64,000 nt of DNA, from positions 140,747-204,746 of the forward strand of contig NZ_LSGW01000047.1 in the NCBI RefSeq assembly GCF_001643305.1, read 5' to 3'. This stretch comes from Aeromonas salmonicida subsp. salmonicida (GTDB taxonomy: Bacteria > Pseudomonadota > Gammaproteobacteria > Enterobacterales > Aeromonadaceae). Below the pieces are notes generated by a model, which ran no database searches, had not been told where the DNA came from, and saw nothing but the letters and a program-made list of their open reading frames with translations. Within the stretch, counting starts at the first letter, position 1. Each line of letters begins with the position of its first letter. Of the stretch, positions 8,665-18,384 are shown one piece after another. The position numbers and the translations under genes are program-made.

Positions 8665-9888
8665 ATGAAAAAGTTACACACCCTGATCCTCGCCCCGGTT
8701 GCCATGGCGGTGCTGCTCAGCACCGCCAGCTGGGCCGCCGAGCAGCCAGCCCTGTCTGACCGTGCCTACCGCGCGGTCAACAAGGCGCAGGCGTTGATCA
8801 CAGAGAAGAAATACGGCGAGGCCAATGCCAAGCTGCAGGAGGCGCTGTCCGGTGCCGGCGAGCGGGTCTACGACAAGGGGGTGATACTGCAGACCCTCGG
8901 CTTCGTGGCCGCCCAGCAGGAGAAATACGGTCAGGCGACCAAGTATTTCGCCGAGGCCATCGCCACCGGCGGCCTGCCACAACCCGTGGCACAACAGGTG
9001 CGCTACAACCTGGCCCAGCTCTACATGGCGGAGGGAAACTTCAAGGGTTCCATCAGCACCATGAACCAGTGGTTTGCGAGTCTCGGCAAGGATGAGAAAC
9101 CGACCCCGCACGCCTACATCACCCTGGCCAACGCCCATGTGCAGCTCAAGCAGTATCGAGAGGCCATCCCTGCGGTGGATCAGGCCATCAAGCTGTCAGC
9201 GGGCAAGGCACCGGAGTCCTGGTATCTGCTCAAGATGGCGGCGCACTACGAACTGAAACAGTACAAGCCGGCCACAGAGGTGCTGACCGCTCTGGTGGAC
9301 AAGTTCCCGGAGAAGAAGAAGTACTGGACCCAGCTCTCCGCCATGCACATGCAGGCGGGCAACGATGCCAAGGCGCTGGCGGCGCTCGAATCGGCCTACA
9401 ACATCGGCACGGCCGAATTGCAGCGTCTCGCCAACTACCTGGCCTTCGCCGGCATTCCCCACCGCGCCGCTCGCGTGATGGAGAAGGCGATGAAGGAGGG
9501 GAGCATAGAGAGCAGTGCGGCCAACTACAAGACACTGGCCAACTACTGGCACCAGGCCAAGGAGCTGGATCCGGCCATCGATACCCTGGCCAAATCCTAC
9601 AAGATGGCCCCCAGTGCCGAGCTGCAGCTCAAGATGGCACGCATGATGATCCAGAGCAAACGCTATCAGGATCTGGTGGCCCTGGCCGCCAAGCCGGCCG
9701 CCAATGCCAATGGTGAGCAACGCGCCGACCTGAAGTTCCTGACCGGAGTCGCCTATTTTGAGCAGCAAAAACCGAAGGAAGCATTGAACGCCTTCACCCA
9801 GGCAGCACAGAATGGCAACGTCAGTGGCCGCGCCTCCCCCTGGATAAGCTTCCTCAAGGAGCAACAGGGCGGTGCCGTCACTCAATAA
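8665..9888 (+). CDS. TPR-repeat periplasmic protein of the TonB2 operon
   Basis: A 407-residue exported protein with a signal peptide ending near SWAAE (about residue 24) and then helical TPR-like repeats throughout (for example AAQQEKYGQATKYFAEAIA; AHVQLKQYREAIPAVDQAI; GVAYFEQQKPKEALNAFTQA). It starts 11 nt after tonB with an AAGGAAGG ribosome site and closes the operon before a strong terminator. TPR proteins at this position recur in TtpC/TonB2 clusters. A role in stabilising the TonB2 complex or contacting the receptor is inference; the molecular function is unproven. Confidence 0.85.
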   Translation: MKKLHTLILAPVAMAVLLSTASWAAEQPALSDRAYRAVNKAQALITEKKYGEANAKLQEALSGAGERVYDKGVILQTLGFVAAQQEKYGQATKYFAEAIATGGLPQPVAQQVRYNLAQLYMAEGNFKGSISTMNQWFASLGKDEKPTPHAYITLANAHVQLKQYREAIPAVDQAIKLSAGKAPESWYLLKMAAHYELKQYKPATEVLTALVDKFPEKKKYWTQLSAMHMQAGNDAKALAALESAYNIGTAELQRLANYLAFAGIPHRAARVMEKAMKEGSIESSAANYKTLANYWHQAKELDPAIDTLAKSYKMAPSAELQLKMARMMIQSKRYQDLVALAAKPAANANGEQRADLKFLTGVAYFEQQKPKEALNAFTQAAQNGNVSGRASPWISFLKEQQGGAVTQ

Positions 9889-10029
9889 GTGCCCGAGCGC
9901 ACTGGCCCCGGCCATTCACTCCCGGGTCGAGGTCAAGGCTCAATGACGCGAAACGGGTGCGGGCGCCCTCCCCGCCCCCGTTTCATACCACAAGGGGTTC
10001 GCCCCACCGCTTGCCTTGGTGGCAATTGG

Positions 10030-10053
10030 CCGCTCCCCGGAGCGGTCTTTTTT
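10030..10053 (+). terminator. Rho-independent terminator of the TonB2 operon
   Basis: Stem CCGCTC / GAGCGG with a CCCG loop followed by TCTTTTTTT, 140 nt downstream of the TPR gene. The stretch between (9889-10029) holds nothing I can identify. Confidence 0.85.
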
Positions 10054-10085
10054 ATGCCTGCGACCTCCTCTTTATATATGCCGTC

Positions 10086-10115
10086 ATAAAAAATCCGGAG
10101 CCTGGGCTCCGGATT
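10086..10115 (-). terminator. Terminator of the chitinase gene
   Basis: Long stem AATCCGGAGCC / GGCTCCGGATT with a run of A residues at 10088-10093 on the plus strand, which is the U tract for the minus-strand transcript. It lies 69 nt beyond the chitinase stop. Confidence 0.85.
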
Positions 10116-10183
10116 GGGTCATTCATGGATACGGGCATTACCTCATCGGTGAGGGTGTCGGCTGCGCCCGCTCCGTTGCACCA

Positions 10184-13100
10184 TCAGTAACTGCATACCA
10201 GCTTCCAGCTGCCATCTGTTGCCTTGGGCTCGCTGCTGATCCACCAATTCGCCTGCCACACCACCTTGTTATGGGTGATGCGATCGCCACCACCTGCGTG
10301 ATCCCCTTGCGGCCAGGTCGGGTAGGCCTTGTAGGCCGCCGGATTGACGTTCTGGCTGCTACAGGTGGCGCCGCCCGGGTTCTCACCACCGCCCGAGCCC
10401 AGTACGGCCTCTGGCAGGGTCGGGAACTCGGCCTTGAGGCCTATAGTCTGGCTGCCGCTGATGATACGCATGCCGCTCGGCACGCCGGCGGCGGGCAGGT
10501 AGTAGGTCATGGCGACTTCAACTTCAGCGCCCGGCGCCAGGGTCTGCCAGCTCGGCAGGTTCATGGCGACCTTGTGGAAGTCCTTCTCGTTGGCAATGCC
10601 CTCCGAGTTGTCGTTGCCACCGCTCTCGACCACTTTCAGCCCCATGCCACTCTGATCCGTGATGGTGTCAGAGGTGGACGTCGGCATCAGAAACTCGATG
10701 CGAGCGCCGCCCGGAATGGTCTGGGTCGACTTGTTGACCAGCTTGAGTTTCGGGTTGATCGGGTAGTTGGAGTCCCCTTCCTTGAAGCCGGAGAGGCTGA
10801 CCTGGATGTCGAGCTGGGCACTCGGCGCGGCCAGATCATTCTGCTTGTTGTTGTAGGGAGTTGCCTTGGCAAACTTCTCGTAGGCAAGCGTAGTCAGAGT
10901 GCTGCCCATGCCGTACTCGTTCTTGGCCGGATCGAAGGCGTAGTCGCCCGCCATCTCCCAGAACATGACGCCACCCAACCCGCGCTTGATGATGTAGTCC
11001 AGCTTGTGACCCATGGACTCTTCATCTTCGGTGGAGAGGAACACCTTCTTCTCATCGTTCCAGAGCCAGGGCGCCTGCGCCTTGTCATCGTAGTAACGGA
11101 CGTACTTGCCCTGCATCACGTGGGCCGGGTTGTTGGGATCCAGACCCCAGGCAGTGCCGTAACTTGGTAACGTTGTGATGCCCAGGCTGGCCGCGTTCTC
11201 CAGGTTCTTGGCATGCCACATGGGCACGGCGCCACCGCCGATCTCCTTGCCGTTCTTGTCCAGATCATGCCAGATGTTGTCGATGCCGACCACACCATTG
11301 CCGCACGGAATCGTACTGCCACCGGTGCCCGGCTGACACTCGTTCTGGCTCGGCAGGGCCGCCTTGCCACCCAGACCGTGACTACCACCGCTCACCCCCT
11401 GCCAGCCGCGAGTGTAATAGGGCACACCCACGTTGATCTTGCCGGCCGCCAGGGCGCCACGGAAGTAGTGGGCAGACCAGGCGGCGTTGAGGTAACCGAT
11501 ACCGCCAAACTGGGCCTGATTGTATACGCCCCAGTGGGAGAGTTCGGGATCGGCATTGTTGTCGAACAGGGCCGCGTTGTGACCGACAAAGTGGTTCCAG
11601 GCACCGTGGAAGTCATAGGTCATCAGGTTGACGTAATCCAGATACTGGGTGACCTGGAAGTTCTCCATGCCTCGCAGCAGGTAGGCTGACGCCGGTGAGG
11701 CTATGGTCAGCATGTACTTGCGACCATCCTCGGTACCGGCATTGTCGAGCCGCGCCCGCAGTGTCTTCATCAGCACCTCGTAGTTGGCAAACAGCTTGGC
11801 ACGGCACTGGTTGGAGAGCGGGAAGTCGTTGGGGTTGCCTGCATCCTTCATGGAGGTGGGGTACTCGTAGTCCACATCCACCCCATCGAAACCGTACTGG
11901 CGGATGAAACTCACCGCCGAATCGGCAAAGGCGTTGATGCCGGCTGTGTTGACCGAGCAGTCGCCCTTGGTAGTGGCAGTATAGAAGCCGCGGGTATCGG
12001 CCCAGCCCCCGACCGAGATAAGGGTCTTCACGTCCGGATACTGCTTCTTGTACTTGGAGATCAGGTTGAAGTGGCCCTGATAGGCGAATTCGGGATCCAT
12101 CTCGGCGCCCGGCACCCCGTCCCAGGTCAGCTTGGTGGCTGCATCATCCACCTTGATCTGGTGACTCTGCTCATCCACAGCCGCGAAGGCGTAGTTGATG
12201 TGGGTGAGCTTGTCCCAGGGGATGTCGTTCACCAGGTAGGCGGGCAGGCCATTCTTGCCAGTGCGCCAGGAGGTGAAGTAACCGATCACCCGGCGGGCGT
12301 GGTCATCCCCCATGCACTCGTAACCGTCCGGGCGATAGATCTGGCGAATGTCACAAGAGAGATTGCCACCGGTGGGCGGCAGCGCCGCCTCTTCCACCTG
12401 CACATCGACCTGGGCAGACTCGCCCACCAGATTTTCCTTGTCGGTCGCCACCAGCTTGAGGGCGGCAGCCCCCTTGCTCTGGGGCGTCCAGCTCACCTGC
12501 CAGGGGGCGCTGGTATCTTCGCCCACCTTCTTGCCATCCACGTAGAGTTCGACCCTGGCCACGTCATTGTTGGCATCGGTGACATTGCCACTGACCGCCA
12601 CGCTGCGCCCCAGGGTCACCTTGGCACCGCTGGCCGGGCTGCTGATACTCACCCTGGGCGCCTCTGGCGCGACCACGGCGTTGACGCTGAAGCTGGCATC
12701 CGCCTCGCTCAGCACGGCGCCATCCTTGTCCAACCCACGAGATTTGAGTTGATGGGGGCCGACACCGGTAGCGACCCAGCTGGCCGACCAGGGGGCCCCG
12801 CTGCTCACCGCCACCGGCTGACCATCGATCAGATACTCGACCTTGACCAGGGCGCTGCTGTTGCCACTCAGGGTGACCGCAAGGGCCACGGGTACACCTT
12901 CGTTGAAAGCGCTACCAAGAGCGGGCGAACTGATTGCCAGCCCAAGGCCCGGAGTCGTGCCGCCGTCGTTGAACAGCTTCCAGGCATCGGCCCAGACAGC
13001 ACCCACACCGGGGGCATAGTGATAGGGGGATGCCCCGCACCAGCCGGAGTAGGGAAATTCTTTGCATTCGTAGAGAGCGCCTGCGTTGCTGACCACATCA

Positions 13101-13216
13101 CCAGCCTTGTAAGCGGTGCCGGCCTGATAGGCGGGATAAGCGGCTTGTGCCCAAGCGGGCATGGCAGCCAGGGCCACCAGCATGGCAAGCCTGCTGGGCC
13201 TTAAGGTCTGTTGCAT
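10184..13216 (-). CDS. Secreted multidomain family 18 chitinase
   Basis: A 1010-residue secreted chitinase that would hydrolyse chitin beta-1,4 links. Order of parts: signal peptide (to about residue 26, AWAQA|AYPAY); a chitin-binding module type 5/12 (about 27-75, AYKAGDVVSNAGALYEC and aromatic residues); two Ig-like/PKD-like modules (about 85-275); the GH18 catalytic domain (about 310-750) with the DxxDxDxE signature FDGVDVDYEYP near residue 445, Glu being the catalytic acid. A ChiC-type domain (about 785-940) and a second chitin-binding module at the very end (KVVWQANWWISSEP) complete it. Start ATG 13216 has AAGGAAG 8 nt upstream; a frame extension to 13246 lacks this. Type II secretion is likely in Aeromonas. 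A terminator follows at 10086-10115. Confidence 0.95.
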   Translation of the reverse strand: MQQTLRPSRLAMLVALAAMPAWAQAAYPAYQAGTAYKAGDVVSNAGALYECKEFPYSGWCGASPYHYAPGVGAVWADAWKLFNDGGTTPGLGLAISSPALGSAFNEGVPVALAVTLSGNSSALVKVEYLIDGQPVAVSSGAPWSASWVATGVGPHQLKSRGLDKDGAVLSEADASFSVNAVVAPEAPRVSISSPASGAKVTLGRSVAVSGNVTDANNDVARVELYVDGKKVGEDTSAPWQVSWTPQSKGAAALKLVATDKENLVGESAQVDVQVEEAALPPTGGNLSCDIRQIYRPDGYECMGDDHARRVIGYFTSWRTGKNGLPAYLVNDIPWDKLTHINYAFAAVDEQSHQIKVDDAATKLTWDGVPGAEMDPEFAYQGHFNLISKYKKQYPDVKTLISVGGWADTRGFYTATTKGDCSVNTAGINAFADSAVSFIRQYGFDGVDVDYEYPTSMKDAGNPNDFPLSNQCRAKLFANYEVLMKTLRARLDNAGTEDGRKYMLTIASPASAYLLRGMENFQVTQYLDYVNLMTYDFHGAWNHFVGHNAALFDNNADPELSHWGVYNQAQFGGIGYLNAAWSAHYFRGALAAGKINVGVPYYTRGWQGVSGGSHGLGGKAALPSQNECQPGTGGSTIPCGNGVVGIDNIWHDLDKNGKEIGGGAVPMWHAKNLENAASLGITTLPSYGTAWGLDPNNPAHVMQGKYVRYYDDKAQAPWLWNDEKKVFLSTEDEESMGHKLDYIIKRGLGGVMFWEMAGDYAFDPAKNEYGMGSTLTTLAYEKFAKATPYNNKQNDLAAPSAQLDIQVSLSGFKEGDSNYPINPKLKLVNKSTQTIPGGARIEFLMPTSTSDTITDQSGMGLKVVESGGNDNSEGIANEKDFHKVAMNLPSWQTLAPGAEVEVAMTYYLPAAGVPSGMRIISGSQTIGLKAEFPTLPEAVLGSGGGENPGGATCSSQNVNPAAYKAYPTWPQGDHAGGGDRITHNKVVWQANWWISSEPKATDGSWKLVCSY

Positions 13217-13527
13217 ATTGTTATCTTCCTTGTTTTGTCTTGGCATTGGTCACCAGGGCAAAGAACAAGCGCAACCGGCGTGATGGGAGCAGACAACTGG
13301 CAATGGACGTGCCACAAACACCACCTTCACCCTGGGAAGCCCCGCTATCTGGATCGACTGATCTGGAGACCGGAGGCATTGCGTCCCGGCATTTCGACCG
13401 GTTTGCCCTTTACCTGGGTTCCGTGAGGAACAAGCCGAGTATAGGAATCAACCAGCAGAGTCTCAATCTTCATTCTCGAAGAAAAATATGTGGATGCAAG
13501 CCAGATCACACTTTCCCGAGAACAGTG

Positions 13528-13550
13528 AATTAATGATTTTGTCATTAATT
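13528..13550. promoter_or_regulatory. Perfect inverted repeat between divergent chitinase and nuclease genes
   Basis: AATTAATGA-N5-TCATTAATT, nine base pairs with a 5-nt spacer, lies in the 497-nt divergent region 13217-13713. It is 312 nt from the chitinase start and 164 nt from the nuclease start. It is AT-rich and without a T tract, which favours a protein-binding operator over a terminator. Nothing else in this intergenic stretch could be identified. Confidence 0.5.
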
Positions 13551-13713
13551 TCATAACGTTAGTCAGGTCAAAAAAACCAGCACTGCCCTCATTTGCATCC
13601 CGGTAATGTGCGTTGGCTCACTGGTATGACGTGCCAGAAATGTGACAATGCGCGCCCTTGGTCAAGGTGCCAAGGCTATGGAAACACTGGCAAAAAATAA
13701 AAAAGGAACCGTT

Positions 13714-15858
13714 ATGAAAGGAACACGTGCCCTGCTGTCGCTGGCCGTGGGGCTTGCGCTCGCGTCCCCGTCCGTCCATGCCGCCAGCTTCAGCTGCCCG
13801 GCTGACAGTGCCCTCACCCCCATCCCCGTCATTCAGGGCATTGGTGGCAAGAGTCCCCTCATCCCCGATGGCAAGTTCGAAAGCGCCCAGAGCGTCACGG
13901 TCAAGGCGGTGGTCACGGCACTTGGTGAGAGTCTCAACAAGGGTTTCTACCTGCAGGATCTGCAAGGGGATGACAATCCCCAGACGTCGGATGGCATCTT
14001 CGTCTACCTCAACGACAAAAACTTCGCCAGCAAGTACCCGGACATCAAGCCGGGTGCCGAAGTCTGTCTGGAGGCCAAGGTCGAGGAGTACTACAACCAC
14101 ACCCAGCTCAAGCCGGTCGTTGACAGCGGCGCCCCGCGTCTGCAGGTTCTCGCTCAGGGCTCTGTGCCTGCCGCCGTGCCGCTGCGGGTACTGGAAAACG
14201 AGACCCTGGCCAGGGCGCTGGAGCGTCACGAAGGGATGCGGGTACGCCTCGATGCCGACAGCACACTCAAGGTAAGCCGCAACTTCAGCTATGACTACGC
14301 CGCCAAACGCAACAATCTGGTGCTGTCACACCAGGCACCGCTGATGAAGCCGACCCAGCTGCATGCCGCCGACAGCAAGGAAGCCAAGGCGCTGGCCAGG
14401 GCCAATGCCCGCAACCGGGTATTCCTCGAGTCTGACTTCAAGGCCGCCGATGGCAAACTGCCCTGGCTGCCGGGCTGGGATCCGGAGCAGGGTTATCTGC
14501 GCATCGGCGATGCCCCGGTCAATCTGGATGCGCTGGTGGGCTACAGCTACAACGAATACCGGTTGATAGTGCCGCAGGATCAGGTGATCACCGCCGGCGA
14601 TCTGCTGCGCACCAGCGATAACGATCGCCAAAGCGCACCGGCCCGTGCCGATGGCACCAACTTGCGTATCGGCAGCTTCAACGTGCTCAACTACTTTACC
14701 AGCCACTCCAGCGTGGGGGGGGCCCTCAATGTGCTGTGCAAGGATCAGGCGGATGCGGACAGCGCCAAGGGCTGCAACCGCGGCGCCAAAAACCTGGAGG
14801 ACTTCCAGAAACAGCGTGCCAAGATAGTCAACGCCATCACGGAGATGGATGCCGATCTGCTCGGCCTGATGGAGATGGAGAACAACGGCTTTGACAGCCA
14901 CTCCGCCATCAGTGATCTGGTGCAAAGCCTCAACGCCCAACAGAAGGAAGCCGACAAACAGTACGCCTTCGTGGCCCTGCCCAAGGCGCGGCTTGGCGAC
15001 GAGCGCTTCTTCGGCGGCGACGCCATCATGGTGGCCATGATCTACCGACCCGCCAAGCTGACGCCGCAGGGGGATGCCAGCGTCATTACGCTGCCGGTAC
15101 AGAAATACCAGGATGCGAAAGGAGTCGAGAAACAGGCCTCCCAGCGTGACTCCCTGGTGCAGAGCTTCACCGTCGAGGGCAGCAAGGAGCCGCTGACCCT
15201 GGTGGTCAACCACCTCAAATCCAAGGGATCCGGCTGCCTGGAGAACCTGGACGGCAAGGAGCCGGCCGATCTGCAGGGCAAGTGTACCGAGTTCCGGGTC
15301 AGTGCCGCCAAGGTACTGGGCGAAGCGGTGAACACGCTGCCGGGTATGGTCATGTTGGTGGGTGACCTCAACTCCTACGCCAGGGAAGATGCGATCCGGG
15401 TGCTGACCGACTATGTGCCGACCGAAGGTCAGCGCAAGATAGTCTCCGCCTCCCGGACCTTCCTCGGCGAGCAAGTCTATGAGCAGACCGGCAGCGAAGT
15501 GAGCAAGAGCTATGGCCTGATCGATATGAATGTCAGGTTCAACAAGGAGAAGGCGATCTCCTACAGCTACGAGGCCGAACTCGGTACCCTGGACTATGCC
15601 CTCGCCAACCCGGCACTGGCCAGCAAGGTAGTCGCGGTCGCCGACTGGCACATCAATTCGTTCGAGAGCAGCCTGTTCGAATATGGCCGTGGCTTCACCG
15701 GTGACATGATCAAGTCCGACAATCCGTTCAGCGCCTCCGATCATGACCCCATCATCGTCGACCTCAAGCTGAAGGAAGAGAGCAACGGCGGTGGTGGTGC
15801 CATGAGCGCCCTGTTGCTGGCCCTGCTGCCCCTGGCCTGGCGTCGTCGCCGCAACTGA
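13714..15858 (+). CDS. ExeM/NucH-family extracellular endonuclease with GlyGly-CTERM tail
   Basis: A 714-residue secreted DNase. A signal peptide (MKGTRALLSLAVGLALASPS) precedes an N-terminal OB-fold-like/unknown region (about 25-310). The endonuclease/exonuclease/phosphatase domain follows (about 325-690), with RIGSFNVLNYF, the metal-binding Glu in LLGLMEMENNG, the GDLNSYAREDA motif and the terminal catalytic SDHDPIIVDL. The last 23 residues are a GlyGly-CTERM sorting signal: NGGGGAM, a hydrophobic helix, then RRRRN. Such tails are cut by rhombosortase and lead to surface release by type II secretion. The ATG at 13714 has AAAGGAA upstream; an upstream in-frame codon at 13642 lacks a ribosome site and spoils the signal peptide. 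Extracellular DNases of this type help use DNA as nutrient and remodel biofilms. Confidence 0.93.
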   Translation: MKGTRALLSLAVGLALASPSVHAASFSCPADSALTPIPVIQGIGGKSPLIPDGKFESAQSVTVKAVVTALGESLNKGFYLQDLQGDDNPQTSDGIFVYLNDKNFASKYPDIKPGAEVCLEAKVEEYYNHTQLKPVVDSGAPRLQVLAQGSVPAAVPLRVLENETLARALERHEGMRVRLDADSTLKVSRNFSYDYAAKRNNLVLSHQAPLMKPTQLHAADSKEAKALARANARNRVFLESDFKAADGKLPWLPGWDPEQGYLRIGDAPVNLDALVGYSYNEYRLIVPQDQVITAGDLLRTSDNDRQSAPARADGTNLRIGSFNVLNYFTSHSSVGGALNVLCKDQADADSAKGCNRGAKNLEDFQKQRAKIVNAITEMDADLLGLMEMENNGFDSHSAISDLVQSLNAQQKEADKQYAFVALPKARLGDERFFGGDAIMVAMIYRPAKLTPQGDASVITLPVQKYQDAKGVEKQASQRDSLVQSFTVEGSKEPLTLVVNHLKSKGSGCLENLDGKEPADLQGKCTEFRVSAAKVLGEAVNTLPGMVMLVGDLNSYAREDAIRVLTDYVPTEGQRKIVSASRTFLGEQVYEQTGSEVSKSYGLIDMNVRFNKEKAISYSYEAELGTLDYALANPALASKVVAVADWHINSFESSLFEYGRGFTGDMIKSDNPFSASDHDPIIVDLKLKEESNGGGGAMSALLLALLPLAWRRRRN

Positions 15859-15878
15859 TACGACTTCGCCATCATGCC

Positions 15879-15906
15879 AAAAGCCCGCTGCGATGCGGGC
15901 TTTTTT
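15879..15906 (+). terminator. Terminator of the nuclease gene
   Basis: Stem AAAAGCCCGC / GCGGGCTTTT with a six-base loop and a run of six T residues, 21 nt after the stop codon. Confidence 0.9.
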
Positions 15907-15995
15907 ACGGGCAGGAGACGGCCGGACACAAAATGAGCCAAAACAAAAAGGCCACCGCGATAACGGTGGCCTTTTGGCTTCTTGTCACAAGAATT

Positions 15996-16071
<76 letters not shown>

Positions 16072-16119
16072 GAATTTTGTACTCAACAAATGGTTCTGGC
16101 GGCCATCTGTCGTAAATAG

Positions 16120-16195
<76 letters not shown>

Positions 16196-16243
16196 GAATT
16201 TCGTACTCAACAAATGGTTCTGGCGGCCATCTGTCGCAAATAG

Positions 16244-16319
<76 letters not shown>

Positions 16320-16347
16320 TTTGATTCCAGATTGTTCGAGGAGAATT

Positions 16348-16423
<76 letters not shown>

Positions 16424-16610
16424 AACTCACCTCGGCGCTGACGAAGTTATCTCCGGCAACGGAGGCGCATGATAGGCATCAACCGCTTTGCTGTCAACCC
16501 AAAAATAACACCGGCTGGAGCGTTTAGTCAAAATTCAAGCAGTTAGCTGTTTTTACCGGCAACCTTGCCGCTATCTCGCTGTTTTATGTCACAAATCTGG
16601 TTAACCGCGA

Positions 16611-16640
16611 AAAACAAAGGCTCCCTTGCGGGAGCCCTTT
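16611..16640 (-). terminator. Terminator of gltX
   Basis: Stem GGCTCCC / GGGAGCC with a TTGC loop. On the minus strand it is followed by TTTGTTTT. It separates gltX from the tRNA-Ala array. Confidence 0.8.
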
Positions 16641-16694
16641 ATTGTCAGCGGAAGGCAATTTATCCGGCTGCCACCAGTCGCGGCAGCAGGCGAC

Positions 16695-18110
16695 TTACTC
16701 GGCGGCCATGCGCGCTTCGATATACGCCAACGCGCGATCGATGCGAGCCAGCACGCGCTCTTTACCCACCAGCGCCATCACGGCGTCGATACCAGGGGAC
16801 TGACCCAGACCGGTCACGGCCACGCGCAGCGGCATGCCGACCTTGCCCATGCCCTGACCCAGCTCGGCGGCAGTGGCTTCAATCAGCTCGTGCAGCGCTT
16901 CGGTGGTCCAGGTGTCCAGAGCGGTCAGCTTGGCCTTGGCCAGCGCCAGCGGCTCGGCAGCCACGCCGCGCAGGTGCTTCTTGGCAGCCGCTTCGTCGAT
17001 CGCCTCAAAATCTTCAAACAGATAGCGGCTCTGGGCGGCCATCTCCACCAGGGTATTGCAGCGCTCGGCCAGCAGAGTAACAACTTCTGGCAGTGATGGG
17101 CCCTTGCTGGTGTCAATCTTCTGGTTTTCCATGTGCCAGGCCAGATGCTTGGCCACATAGGCCGGGTCCAGGCTGCGCATGTAGTGGTTGTTCAGCCACA
17201 ACAGCTTGTCGGTGTTGAATGCGGAGGCGGACTTGGAGATGGCATCCAGGCTGAACAGCTTGATCATCTCATCCAGGGTGAAGATCTCCTGATCGCCGTG
17301 GGACCAGCCCAGACGCACCAGATAGTTCAGCAGCGCTTCCGGCAGGTAGCCGTCGTCGCGGTACTGCATCACGGAGACGGCGCCGTGGCGCTTGGAGAGC
17401 TTGGCACCGTCGTCACCCAGGATCATGGAGACGTGGGCAAACTCCGGCACGGGCGCGTTCAACGCCTTATAGATGTTGATCTGGCGCGGGGTGTTGTTGA
17501 TGTGGTCTTCACCACGCACCACGTGGGTGATCTCCATGTCCCAGTCATCGACCACCACGCAGAAGTTGTAGGTCGGCGCGCCATCGGTGCGGCGGATGAT
17601 GAGATCGTCGAGCTCGGTATTGGCGAACTCGATGCGGCCACGGACGTGGTCATCGAATACGACTGAACCTTCGGTCGGGTTGCGGAAGCGAATAACGTGC
17701 GGCGCATCTGCCGGGTGATCGTGGGCGCTATCCCGGCACTTGCCGTCATAGCGGGGCTTCTCGCCGCTGGCCATCTGGCCTTCGCGCAGCGCGTCCAGGC
17801 GCTCACGGGAGCAGTAGCACTTGTAGGCACGGCCATCGGTCAGCATCTCGTCGATGATGCCGTTGTAGCGGTCGAAACGCTTGGTCTGGTAGTAGGGGCC
17901 CTCATCCCAGTTCAGCTCCAGCCATTCCATGCCCTCAATGATGGCGTCGATCGCCTCCTGAGTGGAACGTTCCAGGTCGGTATCCTCAATACGCAGCACG
18001 AACTCACCGCCCTGGCTCTTTGCAAACAACCAGGAATAGAGTGCGGTACGGGCACCGCCGACATGCAAAAAGCCGGTCGGGCTGGGAGCAAAACGGGTTT
18101 TGACTTTCAT
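16695..18110 (-). CDS. gltX: Glutamyl-tRNA synthetase
   Basis: A 471-residue class I synthetase that charges tRNA-Glu with glutamate. The HIGH-type motif is [14 protein letters not shown] at residues 13-26 after FAPSPTG; the KMSKS-type motif is [12 protein letters not shown] near residue 237. The zinc-binding segment includes [12 protein letters not shown] and KCRDSAHDH. The C-terminal helical anticodon-binding half is complete and the length is normal for bacterial GltX. Its order on the minus strand is gltX, terminator, then the tRNA-Ala array. The start at 18110 gives the canonical [13 protein letters not shown]. Confidence 0.98.
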   Translation of the reverse strand: MKVKTRFAPSPTGFLHVGGARTALYSWLFAKSQGGEFVLRIEDTDLERSTQEAIDAIIEGMEWLELNWDEGPYYQTKRFDRYNGIIDEMLTDGRAYKCYCSRERLDALREGQMASGEKPRYDGKCRDSAHDHPADAPHVIRFRNPTEGSVVFDDHVRGRIEFANTELDDLIIRRTDGAPTYNFCVVVDDWDMEITHVVRGEDHINNTPRQINIYKALNAPVPEFAHVSMILGDDGAKLSKRHGAVSVMQYRDDGYLPEALLNYLVRLGWSHGDQEIFTLDEMIKLFSLDAISKSASAFNTDKLLWLNNHYMRSLDPAYVAKHLAWHMENQKIDTSKGPSLPEVVTLLAERCNTLVEMAAQSRYLFEDFEAIDEAAAKKHLRGVAAEPLALAKAKLTALDTWTTEALHELIEATAAELGQGMGKVGMPLRVAVTGLGQSPGIDAVMALVGKERVLARIDRALAYIEARMAAE

Positions 18111-18384
18111 CTTTAAGCCTTGTGTAGAGGGCCTTGGGCCAATTCGTTAGAAAAAACCGTCGCATTTTAGCACTCAGAATCCCGGATGGGAAAACCATGA
18201 GGCCGTTGCGGGCTAAAGTAGGGGGTTAAATTTGCTGCCCGGCCGCCTGCAGCCTGATATTTGAGGGGGATCGCAAAACCGAAGCGGCATTTCCGATTTG
18301 CTATGGGGAGTGTTGGAGAGCTGCCTCCTCCGGCCGATATCCAAACAACTCTCACACTACTTCTCACGACACAAGGAAGAGACG

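Noticed and set aside
12071..13204. Open frame of 377 codons antisense to the chitinase
   Set aside because: Opposite strand of a certain chitinase; no domain, start or operon context.
18333..18340. GCCGATAT resembling a sigma-28 -10 element before the chemoreceptor
   Set aside because: No TAAA-type -35 element at the correct distance, so a flagellar-class promoter could not be supported.
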